Source: Clostridia bacterium
GTDB lineage: Bacteria; Bacillota; Clostridia; Acetivibrionales; DSM-2933
Reading direction: 5' to 3'
NCBI GenBank assembly: GCA_026418275.1
Contig: JAOABQ010000050.1
Location: 170,409 to 234,408 of the forward strand
Length of the DNA stretch: 64,000 bases
The notes below the pieces were generated by a model. It had not been told where the DNA came from. It saw only the letters and a list, made by a program, of their open reading frames with translations, and made no database searches. Made by a program: the position numbers and the translations under genes. Positions 28,331 to 37,923 of this stretch are shown here, in pieces. The first letter of the stretch is position 1; each line of letters begins with the position of its first letter.

Positions 28331-29869
28331 ATGACGAAAAACAATGCAAAGTTAGATATTTTGAAATATTTATTAGCTATTGCATTTCTCATCTTTATTG
28401 TTTTCCAATACATGAAGACATATGACCAAACCTATCTGGTGATTTTAGGGTTATTTGTTTTGTTTTTTGCTGTTTTCGAATTGACTTTCAAAAAGCGGCA
28501 TCAATCTCTTATAAAAGAACAAAAGGAGATTGAGGAATTAAAGCAAAAAATTCTTAAACAAAAAGAAGAGATTGAATCTATTAGAAAACAGTCTTTAAGC
28601 GTAAGTGAAGAATTAAAAAATACCTTTCTCAGTCTGGATGATGCAAAGTCTGCTCTAATGGTCCGGGATGAAGAATTAAACGCTCTCCGGTATGCTTCGG
28701 AAATTATTACGTCTACCTTTGATGCGGAAACTATCACAGAATATATATATAAGGTATTTAACAAATTTACCGGCTGTGATCGGTATCTGATTACATATTA
28801 TGACAAAGAAATGAAATGTTTGGTCTGTAAATATGAATATGGCAATATTACTTTTAGCAGTGTTGGGAAACCTTTTGAGGATAAAAGTGTCAAAACATGT
28901 TTTGACAGCAGGAATACAGTGGTAATAAAAAACGTATTATTAGAATCAAGGGAAATAAAAGGTGACAAAATCGCAATTCCGCTTAATGTCTCTGAAGCGT
29001 TGGTGGGCGTCATTTACATTGAATGTGGAGTACCCGGCACATTTAGAAACATTAACATTGAGTTTTTAGAAAGCCTTGCAATCTATACGGCTATTGCAAT
29101 AAAAAACGCTGAGCTTTTTAACAGTACCTGCATGCAAAAGCAGGAAATCGAGGCGTTATATGAGGAAACTGCTGCAGTCAATGAAGAACTCAGCTCTTAC
29201 ATATATGAACTCAATAGAACCAAGGAAGAACTGAAACAGAAAAATGAAGAGCTCACAAAGTTTTATGATGAAATACAAACAGGATATTTGCAAACTGTAA
29301 TGGCCTTGGCCAACTCTATTGAAGCAAAGGACCCTTACACCAGAGGGCATTGCCAGAGGGTTATGGAAATTTCGTGTGAAATTGCCCAGTCTCTGGGGTA
29401 TAGTGAAAGTGAAATTGAAGACCTCCGTTATGCGGCGATTCTCCATGACATTGGAAAAATAGGGGTTCCGGCGAATATCCTCAATAAGCAAGGAAAGCTT
29501 ACCGATGAAGAGTTTGGTGAAATTAAGAAGCATCCATTGATTGCATATAACATTTTAAAAGATGTTCAATTTATAAAAAACGGATTGGATGCCATATTGC
29601 AGCATCATGAAAGGTATGATGGAAAGGGCTACCCTTATAATATTTCGGGAGAAGAAATATGCATGTTTGGACGGATTTTATGTGTTGCAGACGCTTTTGA
29701 TGCAATGACCAGCGACAGACCCTACCGTAAAGGGATGAAAATGGAAGATGCGGTGAGAGAAATCGAGAGGTGTAAGGGTACGCAATTTGACCCTGATATT
29801 GTTGATATTTTTATTCGTATGATTGGTGACGAAAAAAGTGCGGAAGGTGATATGAATGTCGGACAATAA
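28331..29869 (+). CDS. GAF-HD-GYP cyclic-di-GMP phosphodiesterase
   Basis: 512 residues from ATG 28331, which has GGAGG 7 nt upstream; the frame continues upstream but only to a TTG without a site. Two transmembrane helices (~11-50) are followed by a coiled coil (~55-115), a GAF-type sensor domain (~125-280), a second coiled coil, and an HD-GYP domain (~325-500) with TRGHCQRV, HDIGKIG (His372-Asp373), HHERYDGKGYP and the GYP at 433-435. HD-GYP proteins hydrolyse cyclic di-GMP, lowering its level. A short hairpin (CCTAAA/TTTAGG) lies in the leader. It is translationally coupled to a 47-codon gene. Confidence 0.92.
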   Translation: MTKNNAKLDILKYLLAIAFLIFIVFQYMKTYDQTYLVILGLFVLFFAVFELTFKKRHQSLIKEQKEIEELKQKILKQKEEIESIRKQSLSVSEELKNTFLSLDDAKSALMVRDEELNALRYASEIITSTFDAETITEYIYKVFNKFTGCDRYLITYYDKEMKCLVCKYEYGNITFSSVGKPFEDKSVKTCFDSRNTVVIKNVLLESREIKGDKIAIPLNVSEALVGVIYIECGVPGTFRNINIEFLESLAIYTAIAIKNAELFNSTCMQKQEIEALYEETAAVNEELSSYIYELNRTKEELKQKNEELTKFYDEIQTGYLQTVMALANSIEAKDPYTRGHCQRVMEISCEIAQSLGYSESEIEDLRYAAILHDIGKIGVPANILNKQGKLTDEEFGEIKKHPLIAYNILKDVQFIKNGLDAILQHHERYDGKGYPYNISGEEICMFGRILCVADAFDAMTSDRPYRKGMKMEDAVREIERCKGTQFDPDIVDIFIRMIGDEKSAEGDMNVGQ

Positions 29870-29999
29870 AAAAGAAAGTGAATTTAAAAAAATATTAAAG
29901 GGAAAAATGCATAAAACGGAAGAAAAATTAAAAGAGGATCAATCTACCGAAGCACTGGTAAAGGCCATAAAGAGTATTTTAAGCAAAGATCAGAAATAA
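29856..29999 (+). CDS. 47-residue hypothetical protein overlapping HD-GYP gene
   Basis: ATG 29856 has AAGGTG 6 nt upstream and overlaps the last 14 nt of the HD-GYP gene in another frame. The product is highly charged and probably helical (MSDNKKESEFKKILKGKMHK at the start). It has no recognised domain. The overlap and ribosome-binding site suggest it is made together with the phosphodiesterase. Confidence 0.6.
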   Translation: MSDNKKESEFKKILKGKMHKTEEKLKEDQSTEALVKAIKSILSKDQK

Positions 30000-30134
30000 G
30001 AAAGAATTTGTTTACATAATGATCATGAAAAAGGTAGGAATGTTAACATATTGCCAAATAAAACTATTGAAATTATCGGTCCAATATGATATTTTTATGC
30101 AAGCTGACAAAAAAATAACCTATGGGGGTTTAAC

Positions 30135-31616
30135 ATGGCAGAAAAGAAACAATTAAAGATATTATTTGCATCTGTGGAAGTGGTTCCGTATGCTAAAACA
30201 GGCGGTCTTGCGGATGTTGCAGGCTCACTGCCGCAAACCTTGGCAGCCATGGGCAATGATGTTCGAATTGTTATGCCAAGATATAAAATCATTGAAAGCG
30301 ATATGGAATATGTCACAGATTTTCCTGTAGAATTAGGACCTCGCAGGGAAACATGCATCGTTAGAGAAACCTCTTTAGAAGTTCCCCAGGATAAAAGTAA
30401 AAAAATTCCTGTATATTTTATCGATAACTATTACTACTATGACAGAGATGGGATATACTGCTATTTTGACGATGCAGACAGATTTGCTCTATTTTGCAGG
30501 GCTGTATTGGATATGCTTCCCAAGATTGACTTCAAACCGGATGTAATCCACTGCAATGACTGGCATACAGGTCCCATATGCATGCTTTTAAACGAAAAGT
30601 ACAAAAAATATCCTTATTACAGCAATATATCAACTGTGTTTACCGTGCATAATCTTGAATACCAGGGGAATTTCTCCGGGGATGTATTTAAGGTTTTCAA
30701 TTTGCCTCCGAATGTGTTTACGCCTGAAAAAGTGGAATTCTACGGGATGTTCAGTTTTATGAAAGCTGGGCTTGTTTACGGGGATATCATTAATACCGTA
30801 AGCGAAACCTACGCAGGAGAAATCCTGACTTCAAAGTATGGCGAAAAAATGGAAGGCGTACTCAAAGACAGGGTAAAGGATTTGTTTGGAATTACCAATG
30901 GGATTAGCTATGATAAATTTAATCCTTCGGAAGACCCTAGAATTTTCAAAAACTACGGAGCAGACAACTATTTAGATAAGAAGGAAAATAAGACTGCCCT
31001 TCAAAAGGACGTGGGGATGCCTGTTAAGGATGTTCCGATGTTTGGGCTTATTTCAAGGCTGACCGACCAGAAGGGGTTAAATTTGATTTTGGATATTGCG
31101 GATCAAATGCTGAAGGAAGATATTCAATTTGTACTGCTTGGTGAGGGAGACCCATACTACCAAGATGCCTTCCGGAATCTTAGCCGGAAATATCCGGATA
31201 AAGTGAAGACTTTTATTGAGTTTAACGCGGCGCTGGCTCAAAGGATCTATGCTGCGAGTGATATCTTTTTAATGCCGTCTCGCTTTGAACCCTGCGGTTT
31301 GGGGCAGATCATCAGTATTAGATACGGTACCATCCCGATTGTCAGAGCAACAGGGGGACTTGCGGATACCATAATCGATTACGATAAAGACAACAAGAAC
31401 GGAAACGGGTTTTCATTCAATGAATTCTCATCCAAGGAATTGTTAAAAACCTTTGAAAGAGCGTTAAAGCTCTACAAGAAAAAGCCGCAAGAATGGAGCG
31501 AACTTGTTAAGAAAGTTTTAGGCCTTGATTTCTCATGGAATCAGCCTGCAGAAAAGTATATGATGCTTTATGGTCTGGCCATGAAAAAGAATAATGGGAA
31601 AAAAGCTCCCAAATAA
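30135..31616 (+). CDS. glgA: Glycogen synthase GlgA (GT5)
   Basis: 493 residues, the usual length. The ADP-glucose-binding K-T-G-G-L motif is in YAKTGGLADVAG, and the C-terminal GT-B half has SRFEPCGLGQIISIRYGT. The enzyme adds glucose from ADP-glucose to the non-reducing ends of alpha-1,4-glucan in the cytoplasm. The other glg genes are not next to it. It ends at a terminator at 31621. Confidence 0.97.
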   Translation: MAEKKQLKILFASVEVVPYAKTGGLADVAGSLPQTLAAMGNDVRIVMPRYKIIESDMEYVTDFPVELGPRRETCIVRETSLEVPQDKSKKIPVYFIDNYYYYDRDGIYCYFDDADRFALFCRAVLDMLPKIDFKPDVIHCNDWHTGPICMLLNEKYKKYPYYSNISTVFTVHNLEYQGNFSGDVFKVFNLPPNVFTPEKVEFYGMFSFMKAGLVYGDIINTVSETYAGEILTSKYGEKMEGVLKDRVKDLFGITNGISYDKFNPSEDPRIFKNYGADNYLDKKENKTALQKDVGMPVKDVPMFGLISRLTDQKGLNLILDIADQMLKEDIQFVLLGEGDPYYQDAFRNLSRKYPDKVKTFIEFNAALAQRIYAASDIFLMPSRFEPCGLGQIISIRYGTIPIVRATGGLADTIIDYDKDNKNGNGFSFNEFSSKELLKTFERALKLYKKKPQEWSELVKKVLGLDFSWNQPAEKYMMLYGLAMKKNNGKKAPK

Positions 31617-31620
31617 ATGA

Positions 31621-31646
31621 AAAGTCCAGTTAAACTGGACTTTTTC
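31621..31646 (+). terminator. rho-independent terminator of glgA
   Basis: AAAAGTCCAG and CTGGACTTTTT form a tight hairpin with a T tail, 4 nt after the glgA stop. Confidence 0.9.
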
Positions 31647-31730
31647 AGTATAATTTAAAAATATTTGTTTTAAATACTATGGTGTATAATAAAAAATTGA
31701 TATAATAAATTTATACGTGTGGTGATATAA

Positions 31731-32366
31731 ATGCAAAAGAAAAAGGAACAAGTACTTGAAATTATAAAGGTCTTTGATACATTATACCCGGATGCAACCT
31801 GCTCTTTAGATTACAAAGACCCCCTTCAGCTATTGATTTCTACACAGCTTGCTGCCCAGTGTACAGATGCCCGGGTGAATATTGTGGCCCAATCATTATT
31901 TTCTAAATATAAAAATGTCCATGATTTCGCGAATGCGGATTTAAAAGAACTTGAGCAGGACGTAAAACCCACAGGTTTTTATCATAACAAAGCAAAGAAT
32001 ATCAAGAATACTTGCAAAATGATCATTGATGAGTTTGGCGGAAAAGTACCGGATAACCTGGAAGATTTGTTAAAGCTTCCGGGTGTAGGAAGGAAAACCG
32101 CGAACTTGGTTCTGGGTGATATTTTTGGGGTTCCCGGAATCGTAGTGGATACCCATGCAAAAAGACTATCGGGACGCATTGGACTTACCAAAAACAGTGA
32201 TCCGACTAAAATTGAATTTGATTTGATGAAGGTGGTACCGAAGGAAGCATGGAGTAAATTTTGCCACCAGTTGGTCTATCATGGGAGAGCCGTCTGTAAT
32301 GCAAGAAAACCGGCGTGTGAGCAATGTGAAATAAGAACTTGGTGTGATTATGTAAATAAAAAATAG
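31731..32366 (+). CDS. nth: Endonuclease III
   Basis: 211 residues. The helix-hairpin-helix LPGVGRKTANLVLGD carries the catalytic lysine, VDTHAKRLSGR carries the catalytic aspartate, and the C-terminus has the four-cysteine [4Fe-4S] site C-x6-C-x2-C-x5-C. The enzyme removes oxidised pyrimidines and cuts the abasic site in base excision repair. ATG 31731 is preceded by GTGGTG. Confidence 0.97.
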   Translation: MQKKKEQVLEIIKVFDTLYPDATCSLDYKDPLQLLISTQLAAQCTDARVNIVAQSLFSKYKNVHDFANADLKELEQDVKPTGFYHNKAKNIKNTCKMIIDEFGGKVPDNLEDLLKLPGVGRKTANLVLGDIFGVPGIVVDTHAKRLSGRIGLTKNSDPTKIEFDLMKVVPKEAWSKFCHQLVYHGRAVCNARKPACEQCEIRTWCDYVNKK

Positions 32367-32422
32367 ATGGGTACCATGATAGCGGCAAGTTATTTTACTT
32401 TGCTTATATAAAAAAGAAGGAA

Positions 32423-32452
32423 TTGACATTTTTTTGTCGAAATTATTATATT
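32423..32452 (+). promoter_or_regulatory. Predicted sigma-A promoter of the FtsA-like gene
   Basis: A perfect TTGACA (32423-32428) and TATATT (32447-32452, 5 of 6) are separated by 18 bp. This would give a leader of about 130 nt before ATG 32589. Confidence 0.55.
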
Positions 32453-32588
32453 GCTTTATTTATAGTTGAAGTTTGAGCCTTTTTATTTGAAAGTGTTTCC
32501 AATTCATTGAAGAGATTTCATTTGTATATGAATAGGTTAAGATTTAATGAAATATATTTACTTAAAACTGAGATAAAGAGGTGCAAGC

Positions 32589-34808
32589 ATGCCCTTAAAT
32601 GCGAATAAAGCTGAAAAGCAGAAGAAACCGAAAAAGGTAATTAAATTGGAGAGTCCAAAAGCCGAGGAAAAGGTTTTGGCGGTGGGTGTTGATCCGGAAG
32701 AGCTTATATTTGCCTTGGATATCGGGACAAGGACTGTAGTGGGGATTCTTGGGATTCCGGAAAAGGATAAACTAAAAGTTATTGCAACCCATGTACAGGA
32801 ACACAAAAACAGAGCGATGCTGGATGGACAAATCCACGATATTGGGCAGGTAGCGGAAATTGCGAAGGAAGTAAAGGATAGCATTGAAAAGAAAACGGGC
32901 TTTAAGCTTTCAAAGGTTGCTATTGCTGCGGCGGGAAGAGTTTTGAAGACCTGTGAGGTCAAGGTGGAAAGAGAGATCGAACAGGGAAGGGAAATAGATC
33001 AGGAACTCATTGGCAGCCTGGAAATGGAAGGGATTCAGAAGGCGCAGCTAAAGCTGGATGAGGAAATTAACAAGGAGGATAAGACGCAGTTTTATTGTGT
33101 TGGATATAGTGTAATCAATTACTATTTAAATAGCTATGTGATTTCTACCTTGCTGGGACATAAGGGAAGAAAAATCGGTGCGGATATTTTGGCTACATTT
33201 TTGCCCCATATCGTTGTAGACAGCCTTTATACTGTAATGAGCAAAATCGGGCTTGAAATTGTAAGTCTCACCCTAGAGCCGATTGCAGCCATCAATGTTA
33301 CCATTCCAAAGGATTTAAGACTTCTTAATCTGGCACTTGTGGACATTGGGGCTGGTACCTCCGATATCGCCATTACTAAGGATGGAAGTGTTGTTGCCTA
33401 TGGGATGGCCCCCATTGCCGGTGATGAAATTACAGAAAAAATTGCGCAGCATTATCTGGTAGATTTTAATACAGGAGAACAAATCAAGATCTCCCTGACC
33501 GGTAAAAAAGATACTGTTTCCTTTGTAGATATCCTTGGGAAAAAGCACGCGGTAGCGATCGCTGAGATTGTTGAGGTAATTGGGCCTACGGTCAGTCATT
33601 TGGCTGAAACCATATCACAAAAAATCCTTGAATACAATCACAGGGCGCCCAACGCAGTATTTCTTATCGGTGGGGGAAGCCAGATTCCCGGTCTTACCGA
33701 AATGATTGCAGAACAGCTAAAGCTTTCTAAAGACCGTGTAGTTGTACGGGGAAGGGACATCATTCAAAATATTAAGTTTACAGGGAAGCAATTAACCGGA
33801 CCTGAAGCCATTACTCCCTTTGGAATTGCAGTGACTGCACAGATGCAAAAGGGGCAGGATTTTATGGCGGTTACCATTAACGGGAAAAAAATCCGGCTGT
33901 TTAATTCAAAAAGGCTTACTGTCGCGGATGCCCTCATTTTGATTGGATTTAACCCTAATCAACTCATTGGAAGATCGGGTAAAAGTATTCAATTTGAACT
34001 AAATGGCGTTAAAAAGATTGTAAGGGGCGGCTATGGTAAAGCTGCCGAGATCTTTGTAAATGAAAAAAACGCGAACCTGGAAACGGTTTTGAAAGTGGGA
34101 GACAATATCCGGGTAAATCCTGCAGAAGATGGAGAAAACGCGGCAATTAAAGTGATAGACCTGATTGGGGAAGCTAGAACCGGTAAAATTGTTTTTAACG
34201 GCACAGTGATGGATATGGATACAAAAATCTATATCAACGGTAAAATTGCCACACCCCAAAATGATATACTGGATGGGGACAACGTCCAGGTGACCGAGAT
34301 AAAAATATTACTGGATCTAATCAAGCACTATGAGATAAATATAGAGAATTATACCGTTACTGTTAACGGACAGGAAGTTGGTTTTGATTATGTTTTGAAA
34401 AATTCAGACGAGATTCAATGTAAAAAGAAAGTTGATAAAATTGACGAGGGTGAGGCGGCTTTAGAAGATGCCTCTGAGGAGAAGACTTTTCCCGGTGAAG
34501 TAATAGTCATTGAAGAAGGAAATAATTTGGAGAACTCAAACCCGGATGACATCCAACGGGAAACGGTTGTAATCCAACAGGAAGCACTCGGCCCGGATTT
34601 TAGTTCCATGCGTGTTGTAGTAAACGGGAATCCGATTTCCATCGCAAGTGAAAAAAAGCAGTTTATTTTTGTGGATGTATTCAATTATATAGATTTTGAT
34701 TTGTCAAATCCAAAGGGGAATGTAGTCTTGAAGCTAAATGGCGAAAAGGCCGGTTTTACGGATGTTATTAAACCAGGAGATATAATCGATATTTATTGGG
34801 AAAGATGA
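32589..34808 (+). CDS. FtsA-like actin-fold ATPase with long C-terminal extension
   Basis: 739 residues. After a lysine-rich N-terminus, residues ~35-410 are an actin/Hsp70-fold domain of the FtsA/PilM group: FALDIGTRTVVGI (phosphate 1), an SHS2-like insert, VDIGAGTSDIAI (phosphate 2) and FLIGGGSQIPGL (adenosine). FtsA is normally ~420 residues; here another ~320 residues follow, made of small beta-rich repeats (VTINGKKIRLFNSK; IFVNEKNANLETVLKVGDNI; VTVNGQEVGFDYVL) resembling ubiquitin-like or SLBB-type modules. A typical C-terminal amphipathic membrane anchor of FtsA is not seen. GAGGTG is the ribosome-binding site. It is not beside ftsZ, so a role in division is inferred only from the fold. 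Confidence 0.8.
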   Translation: MPLNANKAEKQKKPKKVIKLESPKAEEKVLAVGVDPEELIFALDIGTRTVVGILGIPEKDKLKVIATHVQEHKNRAMLDGQIHDIGQVAEIAKEVKDSIEKKTGFKLSKVAIAAAGRVLKTCEVKVEREIEQGREIDQELIGSLEMEGIQKAQLKLDEEINKEDKTQFYCVGYSVINYYLNSYVISTLLGHKGRKIGADILATFLPHIVVDSLYTVMSKIGLEIVSLTLEPIAAINVTIPKDLRLLNLALVDIGAGTSDIAITKDGSVVAYGMAPIAGDEITEKIAQHYLVDFNTGEQIKISLTGKKDTVSFVDILGKKHAVAIAEIVEVIGPTVSHLAETISQKILEYNHRAPNAVFLIGGGSQIPGLTEMIAEQLKLSKDRVVVRGRDIIQNIKFTGKQLTGPEAITPFGIAVTAQMQKGQDFMAVTINGKKIRLFNSKRLTVADALILIGFNPNQLIGRSGKSIQFELNGVKKIVRGGYGKAAEIFVNEKNANLETVLKVGDNIRVNPAEDGENAAIKVIDLIGEARTGKIVFNGTVMDMDTKIYINGKIATPQNDILDGDNVQVTEIKILLDLIKHYEINIENYTVTVNGQEVGFDYVLKNSDEIQCKKKVDKIDEGEAALEDASEEKTFPGEVIVIEEGNNLENSNPDDIQRETVVIQQEALGPDFSSMRVVVNGNPISIASEKKQFIFVDVFNYIDFDLSNPKGNVVLKLNGEKAGFTDVIKPGDIIDIYWER

Positions 34809-34957
34809 CATTCTAAAAGCTGAGGGGATGGTGAGGTTTTACGGTCAAGGAAAATAAAATCAACCCAACAAAAAAAATAGAGAAATACGAGCTTCTTTAT
34901 ATAAAGTTTTCATGGGCTTTTATCCTTATAAGCTTATCTTATGTCATACTGACGGAT

Positions 34958-36553
34958 TTGTTGGATCCAGACGGCCGTAAAGGCTATACCGGTATTGTTT
35001 TTAATGTAAGCTTTTATATCGCCATGAGCTTGCTTAACTACCTAAAGCATCGATTGGTGAGAAAGGAAGCTTTTGAAAATAATATTGTTTACTTTATTTC
35101 CCGGAGTATTGAATTTTTAGTTCTATCCATATCTATTGTATTTGTAAATGTAGGGCATTGGGTATATATTGTTCTTGTATTCCCCATCACTGTGACAAGC
35201 CTATGTAAAGGACGGAAATTTGGCTCCTTTGTGGTGGGGTACTCTTTGGTAATCCACAGCGGTGTTATATTGGCAAGGATTTTAATGTACGGTTTCAACA
35301 GTACGATACCGTCAACCGAGGATATTTCCGTATGGATTGCAACCTTTGCGTTTTTGTACCTGATGCTGTTTTTGCTTGCCTTTTTATGTGGCTTAATCTA
35401 TAGGGAAAATAGAGAAAATGAAAGCAATAATCAAGTACTTTTAGAGCAGCTGGGTGAGAAATACAAACAGCTCGAAGCTGCACAGGCAGAAATAAAGAAC
35501 CAATATGAAAAGCTCAAGGAATCAAACATAAAACTGGAGGATACGAATAACAAACTGACCAATAGTATTGCGGAGTTTTTCACTTTGCAGCAGATCAGTC
35601 AGGCCATCGGATCCATTCTGGACATAAAAGAGCTCCTAAGGTATGTGAATGATATTATACTTGGGGTAATGGGAGTCAGCTATTGTACAATTATCCTCTA
35701 TGACGACAAGCGAAAGAGGCTCAAAGTTCATACTACCAATATCAAGGACCAAAATGATCTTATTACGCTAAACGACAATATTAACTGTCCGAATTTGTTA
35801 AATGCATTGGACAGCGGAAAACCCATTATTGAGAATTTTGTGGACCCCTCTCATTACCTGTTTACACAGGGAAGGGATATCAATTCACTCATATGTGTTC
35901 CGCTAAATACAAAGTCCAGGAAGTTTGGATTGGTGATCATTGAGCAGAAGTATTATAATGCTTTTGATGATGACAATGTAAGACTTTTGGATATTATTGG
36001 GCAGCAGGTCGGATTTGCAATGGAAAATGCCGAACTTTATCAAAGGATGCAGGAACTGGCAACCATAGACGGCTTGACGGGAGTATTTAACCGTCTTTAT
36101 TTCCAGGAAAGGCTTCAAAAGGAGTTTAAAAGCTCACAAGAGGACCATTATGCATTGTCTCTTGCTATTTTCGATATTGATCACTTTAAGCGGTTTAACG
36201 ATACTTACGGACACTTGTTTGGAGACAAAGTGTTAAAGACTATTACCGAGGTTATTAGGAACTCTTTGAGAAGCAGTGACATCTTTGCAAGATATGGGGG
36301 AGAGGAGTTTGTAATTCTATTCCCACGGACCGGTGTGATGCAGGCCGTTGAAAAAGTGGAGGCTTTAAGGTTAAAGATTGCCAGCACATTGGTAAAGGAT
36401 AATTTAGTTGAAGCTTCGGTTACGGTAAGTTTCGGTATTGCGTCTTTTCCCGAAATAGCGGCTACCGAAGCGGAACTGCTTAGGAAAGCGGACGATGCAC
36501 TTTATAAAGCCAAAGAAGCAGGCAGAAACTGCGTAAAAATTGCTGAAAGCTAG
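34958..36553 (+). CDS. GAF-GGDEF diguanylate cyclase, start unresolved
   Basis: The minimal form starts at TTG 34958, but the frame stays open back to 34835 and clearly encodes the natural N-terminus, including the first transmembrane helix (FSWAFILISLSYVILTDL). That extension has no ATG, GTG or TTG with a ribosome-binding site. The ATG at 34828, with GAGGGG next to it, is in another frame. Order: 5-6 transmembrane helices, a coiled coil, a GAF domain, and a GGDEF domain with an intact GGEEF (36296-36310) and an RxxD inhibitory site five residues before it (RSSD). It makes cyclic di-GMP from GTP, opposing the HD-GYP protein encoded nearby. Confidence 0.85.
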   Translation: MLDPDGRKGYTGIVFNVSFYIAMSLLNYLKHRLVRKEAFENNIVYFISRSIEFLVLSISIVFVNVGHWVYIVLVFPITVTSLCKGRKFGSFVVGYSLVIHSGVILARILMYGFNSTIPSTEDISVWIATFAFLYLMLFLLAFLCGLIYRENRENESNNQVLLEQLGEKYKQLEAAQAEIKNQYEKLKESNIKLEDTNNKLTNSIAEFFTLQQISQAIGSILDIKELLRYVNDIILGVMGVSYCTIILYDDKRKRLKVHTTNIKDQNDLITLNDNINCPNLLNALDSGKPIIENFVDPSHYLFTQGRDINSLICVPLNTKSRKFGLVIIEQKYYNAFDDDNVRLLDIIGQQVGFAMENAELYQRMQELATIDGLTGVFNRLYFQERLQKEFKSSQEDHYALSLAIFDIDHFKRFNDTYGHLFGDKVLKTITEVIRNSLRSSDIFARYGGEEFVILFPRTGVMQAVEKVEALRLKIASTLVKDNLVEASVTVSFGIASFPEIAATEAELLRKADDALYKAKEAGRNCVKIAES

Positions 36554-36670
36554 TGCTTTTAGCATGGCCAATTTCTTGTTTTTCAAAGTGTTAAAAATAC
36601 TTCCTCTGTTTGTGCCTCCGATACCCTAGAGAAGAATTACTTACAAGGTAAAATAAAAAAAATATGATCA

Positions 36671-36713
36671 ATAAGGGAAATTGACGGTATATCCATCAAT
36701 TTCCCTTATTTTT
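36671..36713. terminator. Bidirectional terminator
   Basis: A 14-bp stem (ATAAGGGAAATTGA and complement) with an 11-nt loop and a T tail lies between the diguanylate cyclase gene and the converging protease gene. Confidence 0.85.
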
Positions 36714-36720
36714 ATGTTGT

Positions 36721-37356
36721 TTAATAGTTCATTTTTGAAAAGGCGGATGTTTTGACATTCCGAAGATAAAAATCAAACTGGGTCAAAATACGTTCTTCAT
36801 ATGCTAAATAAATTCCTTTAAAATTATTTTTCTTCATTTCTTTTTCACGGATTTTAGAGGCTGTTTCGGAAGTTTTACATACATCCATAATATGGGTCCA
36901 ATGGCTTATTCTCAATTTTCTAAGGAGCAAGAAGGGTGCTATTACTTCAATGGTAAAGATATCTGCTTCACGTTCCAGAACGGTATATTCCTTACTGGTA
37001 AGATTGCTTAAAAGTGAATTTCTGTCGAAGTCTTCCAGGTGTCCCAAAAGAACATGAGCAATTTCATGCATGAAGGTCCAGCGGATTCTTTCCGGAGAAT
37101 GAACGGTCTCATCGTATATCATTTTATACTTTCCATTCCAGAAAAAGAGGTCTGCATTCTTTCCCCCAATGACTTCAGCCCGGCTGATATCAAGTTTACT
37201 GCTAAGTTCTCCCACGGTCTTGACCTCAGAGATATAATGATTTAAAAGTGTTTTAGCATCTACAGGAAGCCAGCAAATATTTTCGCGGACCAAAAATTCA
37301 AGTGCGGCTTTGATACTTCGTTCAGTTCTGGGTTTTTCAGGAAGCCTAGTCTTCAT
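36721..37356 (-). CDS. ImmA/IrrE-type metallopeptidase
   Basis: 211 residues from ATG 37356, which has GGAGG 9 nt upstream inside the end of the repressor gene; the in-frame ATG at 37389 has no site. The zinc motif H-E-x-x-H is in FMHEIAHVLLGH, and a downstream Glu (LEREADIF) is the likely third ligand. Family members cleave an XRE-type repressor to relieve repression, as ImmA does to ImmR in mobile elements. It overlaps the repressor gene by 11 bp, so the pair is translationally coupled. Confidence 0.88.
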   Translation of the reverse strand: MKTRLPEKPRTERSIKAALEFLVRENICWLPVDAKTLLNHYISEVKTVGELSSKLDISRAEVIGGKNADLFFWNGKYKMIYDETVHSPERIRWTFMHEIAHVLLGHLEDFDRNSLLSNLTSKEYTVLEREADIFTIEVIAPFLLLRKLRISHWTHIMDVCKTSETASKIREKEMKKNNFKGIYLAYEERILTQFDFYLRNVKTSAFSKMNY

Positions 37357-37738
37357 CGTGAAAGGCCTCCGGAAAAAGTGTTTGGGCAACCTTCAACAAG
37401 GTTTGGGCCTGTTCTTTGCTGAGTTTTCCCCCAGCCCGGGCAATTCTTCTTATTTCAGGAGTAAGGGATTCCAAGGGAGGGGTATCCTGCTCCGGGTTTT
37501 CTCTGTGATTTTCCTGTTCACTGAAGAAGTTAAGGGATACATGGCAGATTTGGGATATTCTATTTAGCAGGACGTAATTGGGATAGGTTCTGCCGTTTTC
37601 TATGTCGGACAAATAACTTCTGGAGATCCCAAGGTCATCTGCCAGCATCGCCTGAGTGTATTTTTCCCCGGTTTTCTGTGATTTAATGCTTCTGGCTTTT
37701 TTAATTAGCTCACCTAAATTTTTTTTAGAAACAACCAT
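37346..37738 (-). CDS. XRE-family repressor (ImmR-like)
   Basis: 130 residues. Residues ~8-65 are a Cro/CI helix-turn-helix (TQAMLADDLGISRSYLSDIE) followed by NGRTYPNYVLLNRISQICHV, as in ImmR/SinR-type proteins. The C-terminal half is polar and is probably where its partner protease acts. ATG 37738 is preceded by AAGGAG. It is transcribed from a promoter whose spacer contains an operator-like repeat, so autorepression is likely. Confidence 0.88.
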   Translation of the reverse strand: MVVSKKNLGELIKKARSIKSQKTGEKYTQAMLADDLGISRSYLSDIENGRTYPNYVLLNRISQICHVSLNFFSEQENHRENPEQDTPPLESLTPEIRRIARAGGKLSKEQAQTLLKVAQTLFPEAFHDED

Positions 37739-37768
37739 AATGAGGCTCCTTATATTGATACTTTCTAA

Positions 37769-37797
37769 ATTATACGTTATTTACGTCAAAAAGTCAA
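37769..37797 (-). promoter_or_regulatory. Promoter of the XRE repressor operon
   Basis: On the minus strand, TTGACT (37792-37797) and a perfect TATAAT (37769-37774) are separated by exactly 17 bp. TGACGTAAAT lies inside the spacer. Confidence 0.75.
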
Positions 37798-37832
37798 ATA
37801 AAGGGTGTGTGCCCTTAAAAAATGACGTAAAT
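37779..37832. promoter_or_regulatory. Candidate operator pair for the XRE repressor
   Basis: ATTTACGTCA (37779-37788) and its exact complement TGACGTAAAT (37823-37832) flank the space between the two transcription directions. One copy lies within the repressor's own promoter. A further short palindrome (TTACTA/TAGTAA, 37897-37913) lies nearer the rightward gene. Confidence 0.55.
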
Positions 37833-37923
37833 AGAATATAAATGAAGATATTCTCATTTGGAGATATAAAATTCGGTAATATGAGGCTAGTATATTTTAC
37901 TAAATTATAGTAAGATGTTTACA

